Of a stretch of DNA of 5,499 bases, positions 5,445 through 5,499 are shown in pieces (positions within the stretch are counted from its first letter, which is position 1; each line of letters opens with the position of its first letter). The translations under genes and the position numbers were made by a program. This DNA comes from SMWD01 sp964629475 (lineage in GTDB: Bacteria; Pseudomonadota; Gammaproteobacteria; Steroidobacterales; GCA-2729495). Below the pieces are notes generated by a model. That model was not told the DNA's origin and made no database searches. It worked only from the letters and a program-made list of their open reading frames with translations. The stretch lies in the NCBI GenBank assembly GCA_964629475.1, contig CAZVQW010000043.1:1-5499 (forward strand), written 5' to 3'.

Positions 5445-5499
5445 TGTTGATTTGCATCCAAAAGTGACCCACTAGACCCGGGTATTTGCACCCAAAACT
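5445..5499 (+). repeat. IS21-family-like terminal sequence (right edge of the window, IS extends outside)
   Basis: This is the perfect inverted copy of 1-55. It starts with TGTTGATTTGCATCC at 5445 and contains two related 15-mers (5451-5465 TTTGCATCCAAAAGT and 5485-5499 TTTGCACCCAAAACT), with the palindrome ACCCGGGT (5476-5483) between them. These are the expected subterminal repeats of an IS21-type end. The IS would continue to the right of the window. The bases just outside the two IS ends (CATAAGC after 55, AGAGGC before 5445) show no matching target duplication, so the two copies look like independent insertions. Confidence 0.75.

Overview
The window is a 5.5 kb piece of bacterial DNA, most likely from a gammaproteobacterium or a relative. 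The evidence is a CCA-encoding tRNA-Arg remnant, a FitAB-type toxin-antitoxin pair, and a hemerythrin / DUF2249 / NnrS-like gene group of the kind found in denitrifying and sulfur-oxidising proteobacteria. The species cannot be named from the sequence. Both outer edges are the same 55-bp sequence in inverted orientation. It looks like the end of an IS21-family insertion sequence, so the segment lies between two IS copies that face it with the same end. The bodies of the IS elements are outside the window.

Layout from left to right. 1-55 is the IS end. 56-381 is AT-rich, non-coding DNA with some small inverted repeats. 382-426 is the 3' part of a tRNA-Arg (anticodon TCG), from the anticodon loop to CCA, without a 5' half. 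This is the typical scar of a tRNA-integrating element: the DNA to its left would be the end of the element, and the DNA to its right the old chromosome. 483-1940 (+) is a complete aldehyde dehydrogenase. 2046-2094 is a promoter/operator with four FitA-like half-sites. 2124-2766 (+) is an overlapping FitA-like antitoxin / FitB-like PIN toxin pair. 4859 down to 2756 (-) is a probable three-gene operon: hemerythrin-like protein, DUF2249 protein, and a 12-helix NnrS/heme-copper-oxidase-like membrane protein. 5414 down to 4953 (-) is a PH-SHOCT membrane protein gene whose 5' end has probably been cut off by the right-hand IS. 5445-5499 is the second IS end.

Functionally, the minus-strand genes look like a nitric oxide / oxygen / redox response module: a diiron hemerythrin sensor or carrier, a TusA-like small protein, and a multi-histidine membrane protein. 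The toxin-antitoxin pair sits tail to tail with it, and the stop regions overlap by 11 bp. The aldehyde dehydrogenase is independent and its substrate cannot be read from the sequence. The most notable points are the tRNA scar, the operator architecture of the toxin-antitoxin pair, the compact hemerythrin-DUF2249-NnrS-like module, and the IS-bounded inverted ends. The exact 55-bp length of these ends may be an assembly k-mer effect. I found no CRISPR array, no complete transposase and no complete RNA gene.
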